A stretch of DNA of 64,000 nt from Bacteroidetes bacterium RIFCSPLOWO2_12_FULL_37_12 (lineage in GTDB: Bacteria; Bacteroidota; Bacteroidia; 2-12-FULL-37-12), in the NCBI GenBank assembly GCA_001769655.1, contig MEPC01000023.1, forward strand, positions 124,001 through 188,000, in the 5' to 3' direction. Every line of letters begins with the position of its first letter. Within the stretch, counting starts at the first letter, position 1. The position numbers and the translations under genes are program-made. The notes beneath the pieces are model-generated. The model was given only the letters and a program-made list of their open reading frames with translations. It made no database searches and was not told the DNA's origin. Below are positions 46,015-55,603 of the stretch, piece after piece.

Positions 46015-46037
46015 CCCTTTTTAATTCCAAGGGACAA

Positions 46038-49000
46038 ATGTTTTTTATATTTATTTTTCTGTTTTGTGTCACTACGCTACAAGGGCAAGAGATGGGTTCC
46101 TCAAACTTTAATCCTCTTACTCCTCCAAATACTTACAGAAATCCCGACAATCCCTATTACTGGAAAAACAAAATGCCATTCGCAGGTTATTGGCAACAGG
46201 ATGTGCATTATAGAATTAAGGCGGAATTGGATGATTCTTCTGACAAGGTAAGTGGGACTCTGGAATTAAGTTATTGGAACAATTCTCCCGATACGTTGAA
46301 TGTTTTATATTTTCATCTGTACCAGAATGCATTTCAACCTGAATCCTACTTAGATAAATTAAACCTTGAAAATAAAAATCAGCCCGTTTATGGAAGAAAC
46401 GGAAGGAAAAAGCTTGGTTCTATTGCTGAAAATATCAAAGTGAATGATCAGCCCGTTGAAACATTCTTAGATAACACTATTCTGCAGGTAAAGTTGAAAA
46501 ATCCTGTACTGCCGGGAGCTAAAACAGAAATCAGTTTAAATTTTAAAACCTATTTTGACCAGGGAGGAGTGCGCAGAAGAATGAAAATGTTTAATCGTTG
46601 GGGTGTAAATCATTACGATGGAGTACATTGGTATCCGCGGATTTGCGTCTATGACCGGAAATTCGGTTGGGAAACCGACCAGCATCTCGGTAAAGAATTT
46701 TATGGTGACTTCGGATGTTATGATGTGGAATTAACATTGCCGCAACAATATGTTCTCGATGCCACCGGAGAGTTGCAGAACCGTACACAGGTTTTACCTG
46801 ATGAACTCAGAAAGAAATTAGATGTTTCTAATTTTAAAGATAAAAAGCTGGGTTCCAAACCATCTGTAATTACTCCTTACGAAAAAGGAAAATTCAAGAC
46901 ATGGATTTATCACGCAGAAAATGTGCATGACTTTGCATGGACCGCCGATCCAACCTATCGCATAGGGGAAGCAGAATGGAATGGAATAAAATGTATTGCA
47001 TTGGCACAGGAACCCAATGCCTCCAAATGGCAGGAGTCGGCTAAATATACAGCATGGATTATAAAAACATACTCCGAAGATTTTGGAATGTATGCGTATC
47101 ATAAAATGATAGTAGCCGATGCACAAGACGGCATGGAGTATCCCATGCTTACATTAGATGGAGGGTTTTATCCCCAGCATCAGGGCTTGCTTGCGCATGA
47201 AGTCGGGCATAACTGGTTTTTTGGGATGGTAGGAAATAATGAAACGTATCGTGCCATGCTCGATGAGGGCTTCACACAATTTTTAACTTCATGGTGTATG
47301 TCGAAATCCTATATTAAAAACAAAAAAGATGTAATTTCTGAAAGGGATGAGGATCTGCCGGAAGTCAAAAACAAGGAGTTGCAAAAAGATACGTTAAGTG
47401 ATAAAGATATAGATGAAAAAGTCCGGTTTGAAAGGATCTATAATCCGTATCTGTCCTCTGTAATTGAAAGGTATGATGAACCATTAAACACACATTCCGA
47501 TGCATTTAACGGTGCCACCGGTCATGATGGCGGTTATCGGCTGGTATATTATAAAACAGCCACCATGTTGTACAATCTCCGCTATGTGTTAGGGGATGAA
47601 TTATTTCTAAAAGCGATGAAAGATTATTTTAATACCTGGAAAATTGCTCATCCTTATCCGGAGGATTTCAGAAATTCCATCATTCACAGTACGGGAGTGG
47701 ACCTTAACTGGTTTTTTGACCAATGGATCGAAACCACAAAATATATTGACTATGGAATAAAAAATTATCACAAGACCGGAAATCCCGGGGAGTATGAAAT
47801 TATTTTCAAAAGAAAAGGAAGAATGCAAATGCCCATTGATTTTAGTGTCACTGATAAGAAAGGAAAAGTTCATAATTATCATATTCCAAATACATGGTTT
47901 GTAAAAAAATCCAACGATCCCAATACAACCGTTCTTCCCAAATGGTTTGGCTGGGACCGTTTGAATCCGGTTCATAGCGCCACTGTTACTATCCCTGACG
48001 GAATACAAAACATTGAAATTGACAGGGAACATTTTTTAGCAGACATAGACCGGAGAGACAACACCTGGCTTGATGCATACAAACGAAAATGGGATTTGAA
48101 AAAATTCGAACCGCCTGACTGGCTTCATAAGAGGAGAAATTACCGGCCCGAACTCTGGTATAATGCCATAGACGGCTTACAACCAGGAATCCATGTAAAT
48201 GGAAATTATTTTGAGGAGTATTCGAATGTTTCAATGACACTCTGGTATAACAGTAATATCTTAAACCGGAAAATCCAGGAAGAGTTGAAAAACAATAAAG
48301 AAATATTTTCTTATAATTTTCACTTCAGAACCCATCTGAATCAATACTGGAAAAATTCCTCAGTGACACTTCAGTCATCTTCTTATTCGGAACTTATTAA
48401 AAACAGTGTAAAATTAGAAAAAAAGTTCACTTCACAGGATTCATGGGATGAAAATAATCATTTAATTTATCTTCAGCTAAAAAGTATGTATAAACCAAAC
48501 CGCGAAGGGCTGGAATATTTAGTATATAGTGACACGCTACTTAAAAGAGATTTCTGGACAACGGAGGTATTTAACAATAGTGTCAATATAGGGTGGATTA
48601 AAAGTTATAGCCGGATTAAAAATAGCGGATCATGGAATTTTTCTTTGCGCCTACCCGGATTTATATTCACAGAGAAATCGGAGTCATATTCCTGGATAAA
48701 TATGAGTCAGATAAACACATCCAAGTTGGGAGATTTTGAGTTGCGTTCCAGGTTTTTTGCACAATATGGAGCGGGAATATTTCCAGGGGAGTCAAAACTT
48801 TTTATAGCCGGAGCCAATCCGGAAGATTTATCTGAAAACAAATATACCCGTGCACGCGGTTTTTTCCCGGATGAATGGGCGGAATATGGAGCCGGTACCA
48901 ATCATTTTCAGATGGGTGGAGGATTAAATTTACGCGGGTACGCAGGGTATGTTGCGCCTCAGGAAGGAACCAACGAGGAAATTATTTTTACCTATCAGGG

Positions 49001-49322
49001 GCAGAGTGGCGCAGGTGTAAATCTTGAGTTGGGATTTGAACGTATTTTTCAGACACCGGTAAAAAGGAGATGGTTTTATATGGATATGTACTTATTTGGA
49101 GATGGAGGAAGCATGGTTTACAGGGATTCTAAAGAAAACCAGCATTTTTCAAATATCAGAGTGGATGCAGGAATAGGAACTGCACTGCAAATAAGAATTC
49201 CGGACAGAAACATTGCCCCTTTGATCATTAGATTCGATGTGCCTTTATTTTTAAATAATCCGCCGGCCAAAGATAACTTTGTAGCGTATCGGTGGGTTGT
49301 GGGAATTAACAGGGCATTTTAA
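46038..49322 (+). CDS. M1 family aminopeptidase with an Omp85-like C-terminal barrel
   Basis: 1094 residues; signal peptide FIFLFCVTTLQGQ. M1 features: MEYPMLTLDGG (the GxMEN region), then H387-E388-x-x-H391 in HEVGHNWFFGMVGN and E410 in LDEGFTQF, giving the canonical spacing of 18 residues. The peptidase part ends near residue 650. The remaining 440 residues look like outer-membrane barrel strands (NYFEEYSNVSMTLWYN, SYSWINMSQINTSKLGDFELRSRFF) and contain GGGLNLRGYAGY, the RGY/RGF loop motif of Omp85 proteins, ending in a terminal aromatic strand (AYRWVVGINRAF). I infer a metallopeptidase anchored to the outer membrane by its own barrel. Confidence 0.9.
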   Translation: MFFIFIFLFCVTTLQGQEMGSSNFNPLTPPNTYRNPDNPYYWKNKMPFAGYWQQDVHYRIKAELDDSSDKVSGTLELSYWNNSPDTLNVLYFHLYQNAFQPESYLDKLNLENKNQPVYGRNGRKKLGSIAENIKVNDQPVETFLDNTILQVKLKNPVLPGAKTEISLNFKTYFDQGGVRRRMKMFNRWGVNHYDGVHWYPRICVYDRKFGWETDQHLGKEFYGDFGCYDVELTLPQQYVLDATGELQNRTQVLPDELRKKLDVSNFKDKKLGSKPSVITPYEKGKFKTWIYHAENVHDFAWTADPTYRIGEAEWNGIKCIALAQEPNASKWQESAKYTAWIIKTYSEDFGMYAYHKMIVADAQDGMEYPMLTLDGGFYPQHQGLLAHEVGHNWFFGMVGNNETYRAMLDEGFTQFLTSWCMSKSYIKNKKDVISERDEDLPEVKNKELQKDTLSDKDIDEKVRFERIYNPYLSSVIERYDEPLNTHSDAFNGATGHDGGYRLVYYKTATMLYNLRYVLGDELFLKAMKDYFNTWKIAHPYPEDFRNSIIHSTGVDLNWFFDQWIETTKYIDYGIKNYHKTGNPGEYEIIFKRKGRMQMPIDFSVTDKKGKVHNYHIPNTWFVKKSNDPNTTVLPKWFGWDRLNPVHSATVTIPDGIQNIEIDREHFLADIDRRDNTWLDAYKRKWDLKKFEPPDWLHKRRNYRPELWYNAIDGLQPGIHVNGNYFEEYSNVSMTLWYNSNILNRKIQEELKNNKEIFSYNFHFRTHLNQYWKNSSVTLQSSSYSELIKNSVKLEKKFTSQDSWDENNHLIYLQLKSMYKPNREGLEYLVYSDTLLKRDFWTTEVFNNSVNIGWIKSYSRIKNSGSWNFSLRLPGFIFTEKSESYSWINMSQINTSKLGDFELRSRFFAQYGAGIFPGESKLFIAGANPEDLSENKYTRARGFFPDEWAEYGAGTNHFQMGGGLNLRGYAGYVAPQEGTNEEIIFTYQGQSGAGVNLELGFERIFQTPVKRRWFYMDMYLFGDGGSMVYRDSKENQHFSNIRVDAGIGTALQIRIPDRNIAPLIIRFDVPLFLNNPPAKDNFVAYRWVVGINRAF

Positions 49323-49341
49323 ATTTTTAATTTATATTTCA

Positions 49342-49349
49342 TATTTTTG
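49342..49349 (+). promoter_or_regulatory. -7 promoter box of the OmpA lipoprotein gene
   Basis: TATTTTTG matches TAnnTTTG, 21 bases before the ATG at 49371. Confidence 0.5.
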
Positions 49350-49370
49350 CACCCATAACAAACTAAAAAA

Positions 49371-50345
49371 ATGAAAAACTTCCAGAACCCAATATCTTCC
49401 AAAAATTACTCAAGCAAAATTCTGACTTCAATTCAAAAACCATTTACGCTGAATTTTGTTTTATTATTCAGTGTCATCCTGTATTTATCTTCCTGTGTTT
49501 CATTAGGAAGATTTGAAGAATCTGAGAAAGCCCGTGAGAAGCTGAAAACAAAACTAAAAATTTGTGAGACATCCTCTGACTCTCTAAAAGCGTCCCTTGA
49601 TAATGTTCGAAATAAGAATAATCAGTTAATGAAAGATATTGACAAAGAAAAAGCAGACAAAGAAGATCAAAAAACAAAATTTCAAAATGATTTGTCTTCA
49701 TTAAAAGGGGAATTAACTAAAATGACACAAAATTATGAAGCATCCAAAGCACAAAGCAAAGGGAAAGTAGAAGAGTTGCTTTCGAAATTGGAAGCAACCC
49801 AAACCGACCTCCAGTCAAGAGAAAATAAACTGAGAGAAGTGGAAGGAGTGTTGGAAAACATGAAATCCATGGTAAATTCCCTCAAACAAAACATAGCCGA
49901 TGCGCTGTTGGGCTTTAAGGATTTAGGACTTTCTGTTTATGTGAAAGATGGGAAAGTGTATGTTTCATTGTCAGAACAATTACTTTTCCGTTCAGGGAGT
50001 ATAGATGTGGAAAGTAAAGGAAAAGAAGCGTTGAGAGGATTAGCAGTTGCATTGGAAACCCAACCGGATATAAATATTCTTATTGAAGGTCATACGGATA
50101 ATGTACCCATATCAACATCACAGGTAAAAGATAACTGGGACTTGAGTGTATTGCGTGCTACAGCCATTATCAGGATTCTTATGGAAAACGGAAATTTAGA
50201 CCCAAAACGATTTGTTCCCTCTGGCAGAGGAGAATCCATGCCGGTAGTTGATAATGACACGAAAGAGAATCGTTCTAAAAACCGTAGAACGGAAATCATT
50301 CTTACTCCAAAATTGGATAAATTGTATGAGATTTTAAATCAGTAA
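49371..50345 (+). CDS. OmpA/MotB-type lipoprotein with coiled coil
   Basis: 324 residues. Lipobox YLSSC with C42 after a long basic-hydrophobic leader, so probably an outer-membrane lipoprotein. Residues about 50-180 are a long coiled coil (LKTKLKICETSSDSLKASLD, LEGVLENMKSMVNSLKQ-like). The C-terminal domain (about 190-310) is OmpA-like and binds peptidoglycan: LLFRSGSIDVESKGKEALRGLA, INILIEGHTDNVPIS, DLSVLRATAIIRIL, RFVPSGRGESMPV, and NRRTEIIL. It should tie the outer membrane to the wall. Confidence 0.93.
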   Translation: MKNFQNPISSKNYSSKILTSIQKPFTLNFVLLFSVILYLSSCVSLGRFEESEKAREKLKTKLKICETSSDSLKASLDNVRNKNNQLMKDIDKEKADKEDQKTKFQNDLSSLKGELTKMTQNYEASKAQSKGKVEELLSKLEATQTDLQSRENKLREVEGVLENMKSMVNSLKQNIADALLGFKDLGLSVYVKDGKVYVSLSEQLLFRSGSIDVESKGKEALRGLAVALETQPDINILIEGHTDNVPISTSQVKDNWDLSVLRATAIIRILMENGNLDPKRFVPSGRGESMPVVDNDTKENRSKNRRTEIILTPKLDKLYEILNQ

Positions 50346-50364
50346 TTCGTAAATCGTAATTCCT

Positions 50365-51036
50365 TTATAATTTCTCCCCCAGCGCTAAATCCCCTGCATC
50401 TCCTAATCCAGGTACAATGTAATATTTAGAGGTCATTTCAGCATCTACTGCTCCTGTCCAGATGTCGGCTTGTGGTAGATTTTTAGCAACGTATTCAATA
50501 CCTGCTTCGCTCGATAACACAGAGGCAATGTGAAGTTTTGAGGGCATTCCAAAACGTAACAATGCCTGATATGCCAGCACCATGGACTGACCGGTAGCAA
50601 GCATGGGGTCTGTTAAAATTAAAACTTTATTATTCAAATCCGGGGAAGAAACATATTCTACTTTTACAGTAAAACTTCCGTCTTTATGTGTTTGGCGAAA
50701 TGCGGAAATATAAGCATTAGGCGCTTTATCGAAATAATTAAGAAATCCCTGATGGTAGGGAAGACCTGCTCTTAATATGGTGGCAAGCACAATATCTTCT
50801 GAAATGAGTGATACTTCCGATTCACCTAAGGGAGTCTTAACATTTATTTCAGAATAAGATAGATGCTTAGAAATTTCGTAAGCAGTTATTTCAGCAGTTC
50901 TCTCTAAATTTTTACGAAACCGCATGGGGTCCTTCTGAGTATGTTCATCTCTCATTTCAGCCAGAAAATGATTGAGAATAGAACTATGCTGATTCAGGAT
51001 ATGAATTTTGGGAGAAAAATTTAATTTGTTTTCCAT
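50365..51036 (-). CDS. upp: uracil phosphoribosyltransferase
   Basis: 223 residues from the ATG at 51036; the frame continues upstream to 51132 but only as extension. It makes UMP from uracil and PRPP in pyrimidine salvage. PRPP-site motif: VLILTDPMLATGQSMV (the DPMLATG signature), with TILRAGLPYHQGF and HIASVLSSEAGIEYV, PGLGDAGDLALG at the end. Just 29 bases upstream is the YfhO gene stop on the same strand, so it is likely co-transcribed with that gene. Confidence 0.96.
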   Translation of the reverse strand: MENKLNFSPKIHILNQHSSILNHFLAEMRDEHTQKDPMRFRKNLERTAEITAYEISKHLSYSEINVKTPLGESEVSLISEDIVLATILRAGLPYHQGFLNYFDKAPNAYISAFRQTHKDGSFTVKVEYVSSPDLNNKVLILTDPMLATGQSMVLAYQALLRFGMPSKLHIASVLSSEAGIEYVAKNLPQADIWTGAVDAEMTSKYYIVPGLGDAGDLALGEKL

Positions 51037-51065
51037 TTTTGTTTCAGCAAACTTACGTAAAATTT

Positions 51066-53489
51066 TTAAATTTTCCCTTTCCACGCCCCATAGCCCACCC
51101 ACCCGCAAAACACCAATAAAATCAATGAACAAGCTAAGGAGATCCTTTCGCCGGTAAAATAGATTGAGGGGTGAAATTTAAATTCAATTACGTGCTCCCC
51201 CGCAGGAACTTTCATACCTCTCAATATATAATTTACCCGAATGTGTTCTGCCGGTTTTTCATCTACAGAAACATTCCAACCTTCAGGATAGTAAATCTCA
51301 GAAAAAACTGCAAAAGATTCAACTGAGGTCTTACAGATATATTTTAAATGATTGGGTTTATAATTGGTTAAACGTATATAGTCAGAACTGTCATTTTGTG
51401 CAGTGCCATTGAAATCAATTCTAAATCTGGAAGTATCTACAATGGCTGTGAGAGTAGGTTCAAAATCAATCAGTGCATCAATTTCCATATCGGCGCTACT
51501 AACTTTTTTGATGTTTTGTACAAACCAGCAGTTTCCCAGCGCTGTCGGATTAATTTTTACCGGCATGTTTTCATCTCCAGTGATTACCCAACGGGTATTC
51601 AACATATTAATGACACGATGATTATTCTTACTGATATGATTTTCAATCAGGTCCTGGTAACGGCGCATTTTGGCTCCGTGATAACCGCCAATTGATTTGT
51701 GAAAATAAGAAGTACGGGCATCGTTGAAAGGATTTTTTAGATTCAGCACGCGGTAAGAAAGTGTAGTGTCACGCAAAATCATCTGGTCAGCCAGGGTAGG
51801 TCTGAAATAATTCTCAGAAAGATTTTTCTGATAATTATCATCGCTGATAAAGCGGTTGTTTACAAACCAAATATCCGCTATTATACAGAGGAGAATTAGA
51901 TTCAGTGCAATATTTCTTTTTAACTTATTATAAATAAATGCCAAAATAATTAGGGAGGTTATTACGATATAAAACAAGGTCCTGAGAACATCGTTCCTGA
52001 ATAAAGCCACCCGGGTATCTTCCAAACTCGTCAAAAAACCATTTATTTCGTTTTGCGGAAACTGGTTAGACAAAAGCAATTGCGTAAGTTCTTCTGTTTC
52101 CCCTTCTTTAAAAAAATTATTGAATGTGCTTGGCAGTAGATAAAAAATAATACAAAGTCCACCGGTAAGAACAAATGATTTAAAAATATTCTTCTTTGTG
52201 ATGCTGGCAAGATTATCTTCAAAAAATATTTTTTGCAGAGCAAGGAATGCTAAAAAAGGAAATGTAAACTGAGCAATAAATAGTGACATCACAACCGCTC
52301 TGAATTTGTTATACCCTGGTAAATACTGAAACACAAAATCGTTCAGCATCGGAAAATGTTTGCCCCAGGAAAGAAGGATTGATATAATGGAAACAATTAG
52401 TAAAAACCATTTTATCGCTCCCTTGATTTCAAACAAACCAAGTACAAAAAGAAAACAAACAATAGCCCCCAGATAAACCGGACCGCTGGTAAAGGGCAAA
52501 TCTCCCCAATAAGAATCCATTTGTCCAATGATGTTCTTATAATCCACTTTGAGATTCTTAAAAAATGATTTATGCTCCTGAATGCGACTGCTTGCTCCCC
52601 CTTTAAAATTAGGTATCATCAAGGAAAATGTTTCAGAAATTCCCCCACTCCATGCAAAGGCGTAGTCATGGTCAAGCCCCGATGATTCCACCTTTAGATT
52701 TTTGTTGATTTCTGTTTTCCCACGAATGGTAAACTTTGAATAAGAAGAAGTGGTGAGAAGATTTCCGGCGCTGGTTCCTGACGCAATAATTGCGCCCAGT
52801 AAAAGGAATAAAGAAGTTGTAATAAACGGCTTTAACTTTTTATCCTTTATAAATAAAAAACCATAAATACCCATTTGAATTAATACCATCAGTAATAAAT
52901 AATAAGTAATTTGAAGGTGATTAACTGCTAATTCCAATGCCAGTCCACAAGCAGTAAGACAAACACCTCTGGTACGATTCTTATAAAATGCGTAGTGTAT
53001 GCCCCCGGTGACAAGGGGAATTAATGCAACTGCCAACACTTGTGAATTATGACCTGCTTCGAGATAGATAAGGAGATTTGTAGAAAAGGCAAACGCAAAA
53101 GCCCCAAGCCCTGAAATAATGGGTTTGCATCCGAAAACGCTCATCATTAAGTAAAAACTTACAAGACCTATGAAAATGATACCACTAGGTTCAGGAAAAA
53201 TAGAACGTACCCCGACCAGCATTTTTAAAAAAAAGTTCGATGGGTAAAGTGTGGAAATCTGATAAGCCGGCATCCCGCTAAACATTGAATTTGTCCATAA
53301 GGGTTCTTCCCCGAATTTAACTCTGAAATCCTTAATCTCTTTCGACATACCCAATGATTGGAGGATATCATTTTGAATAAGTTGTTTATGCTCTATAAAG
53401 AGGGGTTTGAAAAAAAGAAACAACAGCAATACAAAACTTGCGATAATGACAAGGTTAGTAATAATCTTTTTGCGATAAAATTGATTCAT
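51066..53489 (-). CDS. YfhO family membrane protein
   Basis: 807 residues with about 12-14 hydrophobic helices (LVIIASFVLLLFLFFKPLFI at the start, IIFIGLVSFYLMMSVFG, LGAFAFAFSTNLLIYLEAGHN, SLILLVFCGWVGYGAWK at the end). The layout and PLWTNSMFSGMPAYQISTLYP match YfhO, a polytopic protein thought to modify envelope polymers with sugars; a large soluble loop near the C-terminus (about residues 560-720) is normal for the family. In Gram-positive bacteria YfhO glycosylates lipoteichoic acid; the target in Bacteroidota is not known. It is directly followed by upp. Confidence 0.92.
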   Translation of the reverse strand: MNQFYRKKIITNLVIIASFVLLLFLFFKPLFIEHKQLIQNDILQSLGMSKEIKDFRVKFGEEPLWTNSMFSGMPAYQISTLYPSNFFLKMLVGVRSIFPEPSGIIFIGLVSFYLMMSVFGCKPIISGLGAFAFAFSTNLLIYLEAGHNSQVLAVALIPLVTGGIHYAFYKNRTRGVCLTACGLALELAVNHLQITYYLLLMVLIQMGIYGFLFIKDKKLKPFITTSLFLLLGAIIASGTSAGNLLTTSSYSKFTIRGKTEINKNLKVESSGLDHDYAFAWSGGISETFSLMIPNFKGGASSRIQEHKSFFKNLKVDYKNIIGQMDSYWGDLPFTSGPVYLGAIVCFLFVLGLFEIKGAIKWFLLIVSIISILLSWGKHFPMLNDFVFQYLPGYNKFRAVVMSLFIAQFTFPFLAFLALQKIFFEDNLASITKKNIFKSFVLTGGLCIIFYLLPSTFNNFFKEGETEELTQLLLSNQFPQNEINGFLTSLEDTRVALFRNDVLRTLFYIVITSLIILAFIYNKLKRNIALNLILLCIIADIWFVNNRFISDDNYQKNLSENYFRPTLADQMILRDTTLSYRVLNLKNPFNDARTSYFHKSIGGYHGAKMRRYQDLIENHISKNNHRVINMLNTRWVITGDENMPVKINPTALGNCWFVQNIKKVSSADMEIDALIDFEPTLTAIVDTSRFRIDFNGTAQNDSSDYIRLTNYKPNHLKYICKTSVESFAVFSEIYYPEGWNVSVDEKPAEHIRVNYILRGMKVPAGEHVIEFKFHPSIYFTGERISLACSLILLVFCGWVGYGAWKGKI

Positions 53490-53516
53490 GATTAATGAAA
53501 TTTAGCTTAATCACCC

Positions 53517-53524
53517 CAAAATTA
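53517..53524 (-). promoter_or_regulatory. -7 promoter box of the YfhO gene
   Basis: On the minus strand TAATTTTG matches TAnnTTTG, 28 bases before the ATG at 53489. Confidence 0.45.
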
Positions 53525-53622
53525 TAACTTTAGGTGATTAATCCTTGTTAAATTCATAAATTATTTACAGATTTGTACCGAGATAGGGTATAGCCCTATT
53601 TTTAAACTTTATATTTAATAGT

Positions 53623-54354
53623 ATGAACATTCTCGTATGCATTAGCCAGGTACCCGATACCACAACCAAAATCACATTTTCTGAAAATAACACAAAATTT
53701 AATGAAAATGGTGTACAGTTTATAATAAATCCTTATGATGAATATGCCTTGACACGGGCTATCGAAATTAAAGAAAAACTGGGAGGAAAGGTCACAGTAA
53801 TAAATGTTGGTAAATCATCCACTGAGCCCAATTTACGCAAGGCATTGGCTATTGGAGCAGATGAAGCTATTCGCGTTGATGCCGAACCAGCCGATGCTTA
53901 TTATGTTGCATTTCAGGTTGCCCAACATGCCAAAGGATTTGACATGATTTTATGCGGAAAGGAGTCCATTGACCATAACGGAGGGTTGGTTCCTTCTATG
54001 ATTGGAGAGTTACTGGGAATACCTTCCATCAATGTAGCGGTAAAATTAGACATTGAAGGTAATACCGCTATCATGGAACATGAATTAGATGGTGGGAAGG
54101 AAATTATCGAATGTCCTATGCCTTTTGTGGCGGGTTGCCAGAAACCTATTTGTGAACCAAGAATTCCGAACATGAGGGGTATTATGACAGCCAAAAATAA
54201 ACCCCTGCTTAAAAAGGAGCCGGTGAGTGTTGAAACGCTTACTCATGTGACAGAATTTCTATTACCAAAACCCAAAGAGTCATGCAGAATGATAATACCG
54301 GATGAAGCAGAAAAATTAATTGATATTTTACAAAATGAGGTTAAAGTGATTTAA
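53623..54354 (+). CDS. etfB: electron transfer flavoprotein beta subunit
   Basis: 243 residues. It forms a heterodimer with EtfA and passes electrons from acyl-CoA dehydrogenases to the quinone pool. Signatures: MNILVCISQVPDTT, FIINPYDEYALTRAIEIKEKLGG, RKALAIGADEAIRVDA, DMILCGKESIDHNGGLVPSMIGELLGIP, the AMP site, and CEPRIPNMRGIMTAKNKPL. It is separated from etfA by a hairpin element with flanking repeats, which appears to have been inserted between the two genes. Confidence 0.97.
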   Translation: MNILVCISQVPDTTTKITFSENNTKFNENGVQFIINPYDEYALTRAIEIKEKLGGKVTVINVGKSSTEPNLRKALAIGADEAIRVDAEPADAYYVAFQVAQHAKGFDMILCGKESIDHNGGLVPSMIGELLGIPSINVAVKLDIEGNTAIMEHELDGGKEIIECPMPFVAGCQKPICEPRIPNMRGIMTAKNKPLLKKEPVSVETLTHVTEFLLPKPKESCRMIIPDEAEKLIDILQNEVKVI

Positions 54355-54361
54355 GTGGAAC

Positions 54362-54382
54362 TTAGGATGAAATCAAAATAAA
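54362..54382 (+). repeat. left copy of a 21-bp direct repeat
   Basis: Begins TTAGGATGAAATCAAAAT. Matches 54500-54520 exactly, and the two flank hairpin element copy B. Confidence 0.9.
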
Positions 54383-54389
54383 AAAAATA

Positions 54390-54498
54390 TTAGCCACTGA
54401 TTACACGGATTAAAAAAAGTATTAAGATTTTTTGTAACATTAATCCGTGTAATCTGTGGCTAAATTGTATTTTTTCATTTTGACTGAACAGTTACGAA
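54390..54498 (+). repeat. 109-bp hairpin element, copy B
   Basis: Arms TTAGCCACTGATTACACGGA and TCCGTGTAATCTGTGGCTAA, then a one-sided tail ending GACTGAACAGTTACGAA. Nearly identical to copy A over its length, and placed between etfB and etfA. Confidence 0.88.
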
Positions 54499-54499
54499 T

Positions 54500-54520
54500 T
54501 TAGGATGAAATCAAAATAAA
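54500..54520 (+). repeat. right copy of the 21-bp direct repeat
   Basis: Same 21 bases as at 54362-54382, ending 7 bases before the etfA start codon. If element B is removed along with one copy, etfB and etfA would be separated by about 35 bases. Confidence 0.9.
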
Positions 54521-54527
54521 TAAAAAT

Positions 54528-55496
54528 ATGTCCATACTCGTTTATGCTGAAAATACCGATGGATTTTTTAAGAAGTCCACGCTGGAGTCGCTTACGTACG
54601 CCGTAGATCTTTCTAAAAAAGGAAATGAAAGTGTCACAGCATTATGTACAGGAAATATATCCGCTGAAAATTTAAAGACACTTGGTGAATATGGTACCAG
54701 CAAAGTGCTTTATTGCAAAGATGAGCGATTGAATTCAAAACCGGTAGTGCCGTTAGTCAATCTCTTGGAAAAAGCGGCTATAGAAGAAAAAAGTTCTGTG
54801 ATAATTTTTTCGCATACTTCGACGGGCGCCGGTATTGCTCCACGGCTGGCAGTAAAATTAAAAGCAGGGGTTGCAAGTAACGTAATTTCTTTACCTGACT
54901 CAGCAGAAGAATTTAGTGTAATAAGAGGTGTTTATTCCGGCAAAGGATTCTCTCGATTAAAGTTAACAGGACCGGTTAAAATTCTTACGATAAAGGGTAA
55001 TTCACATGAAGTTAAAAAATCACCGGTGGATTGTTCTATTGTAGATTTTAATCCTTCACTCGATAGCAATGATTTCTCGGTGAAAGTGAAAGAATTAGTA
55101 AAAACAAGTGGAAAAGTGTCACTGAAAGAAGCGGATGTAGTTGTCTCCGGCGGAAGAGGAATGAAAGGACCCGAAAATTGGCAAATTATTGAAGAATTAG
55201 CGGGATTACTAAAAGCGGCAACATCCTGTTCGAAGCCGGTCGCGGATATGGGATGGAGACCTCACTCCGAGCACGTCGGGCAAACGGGTATTACGGTAGG
55301 TCCAAATTTATACATTGCTATAGGTATTTCCGGCGCCATTCAGCATCTTGCGGGCGTAAATTCTTCAAAAACGATAGTGGTAATAAACAAAGACCCGGAA
55401 GCGCCTTTCTTTAAAGCGGCTGACTTTGGAATTGTGGGAGATGCTTTTGAGGTTGTACCGCGATTGATTAAAGCGTTGAAGGAAAGGAAGAATTAG
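54528..55496 (+). CDS. etfA: electron transfer flavoprotein alpha subunit
   Basis: 322 residues. The C-terminal FAD domain is clear: VVSGGRGMKGPENWQIIEELA, KPVADMGWRPHSEHVGQTG, and NLYIAIGISGAIQHLAG, followed by KTIVVINKDPEAPFF. The N-terminal half pairs with EtfB (MSILVYAENTDGFF, IFSHTSTGAGIAPRLAVKL). Two GTGWCAC words are in the gene (54631 and 55115). It is downstream of etfB and upstream of a nuclease and NupC gene. Confidence 0.97.
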   Translation: MSILVYAENTDGFFKKSTLESLTYAVDLSKKGNESVTALCTGNISAENLKTLGEYGTSKVLYCKDERLNSKPVVPLVNLLEKAAIEEKSSVIIFSHTSTGAGIAPRLAVKLKAGVASNVISLPDSAEEFSVIRGVYSGKGFSRLKLTGPVKILTIKGNSHEVKKSPVDCSIVDFNPSLDSNDFSVKVKELVKTSGKVSLKEADVVVSGGRGMKGPENWQIIEELAGLLKAATSCSKPVADMGWRPHSEHVGQTGITVGPNLYIAIGISGAIQHLAGVNSSKTIVVINKDPEAPFFKAADFGIVGDAFEVVPRLIKALKERKN

Positions 55497-55549
55497 GAAA
55501 GGATAAAGAAAAATGAAAAATAGAAAAAAGAAAATAGAAAAAAGAGAAT

Positions 55550-55599
55550 AACCTTCAAGGTTTTGCATGTATTTGAGGCGCCGGCTAACCTTGAAGGTT
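55550..55599. repeat. paired AACCTTCAAGGTT / GGCGCC hairpin repeat (copy 2)
   Basis: AACCTTCAAGGTT (55550-55562), a GGCGCCGG core, then AACCTTGAAGGTT (55587-55599). It has the same plan as the copy at 18488-18527. Confidence 0.8.
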
Positions 55600-55603
55600 T
55601 GGA

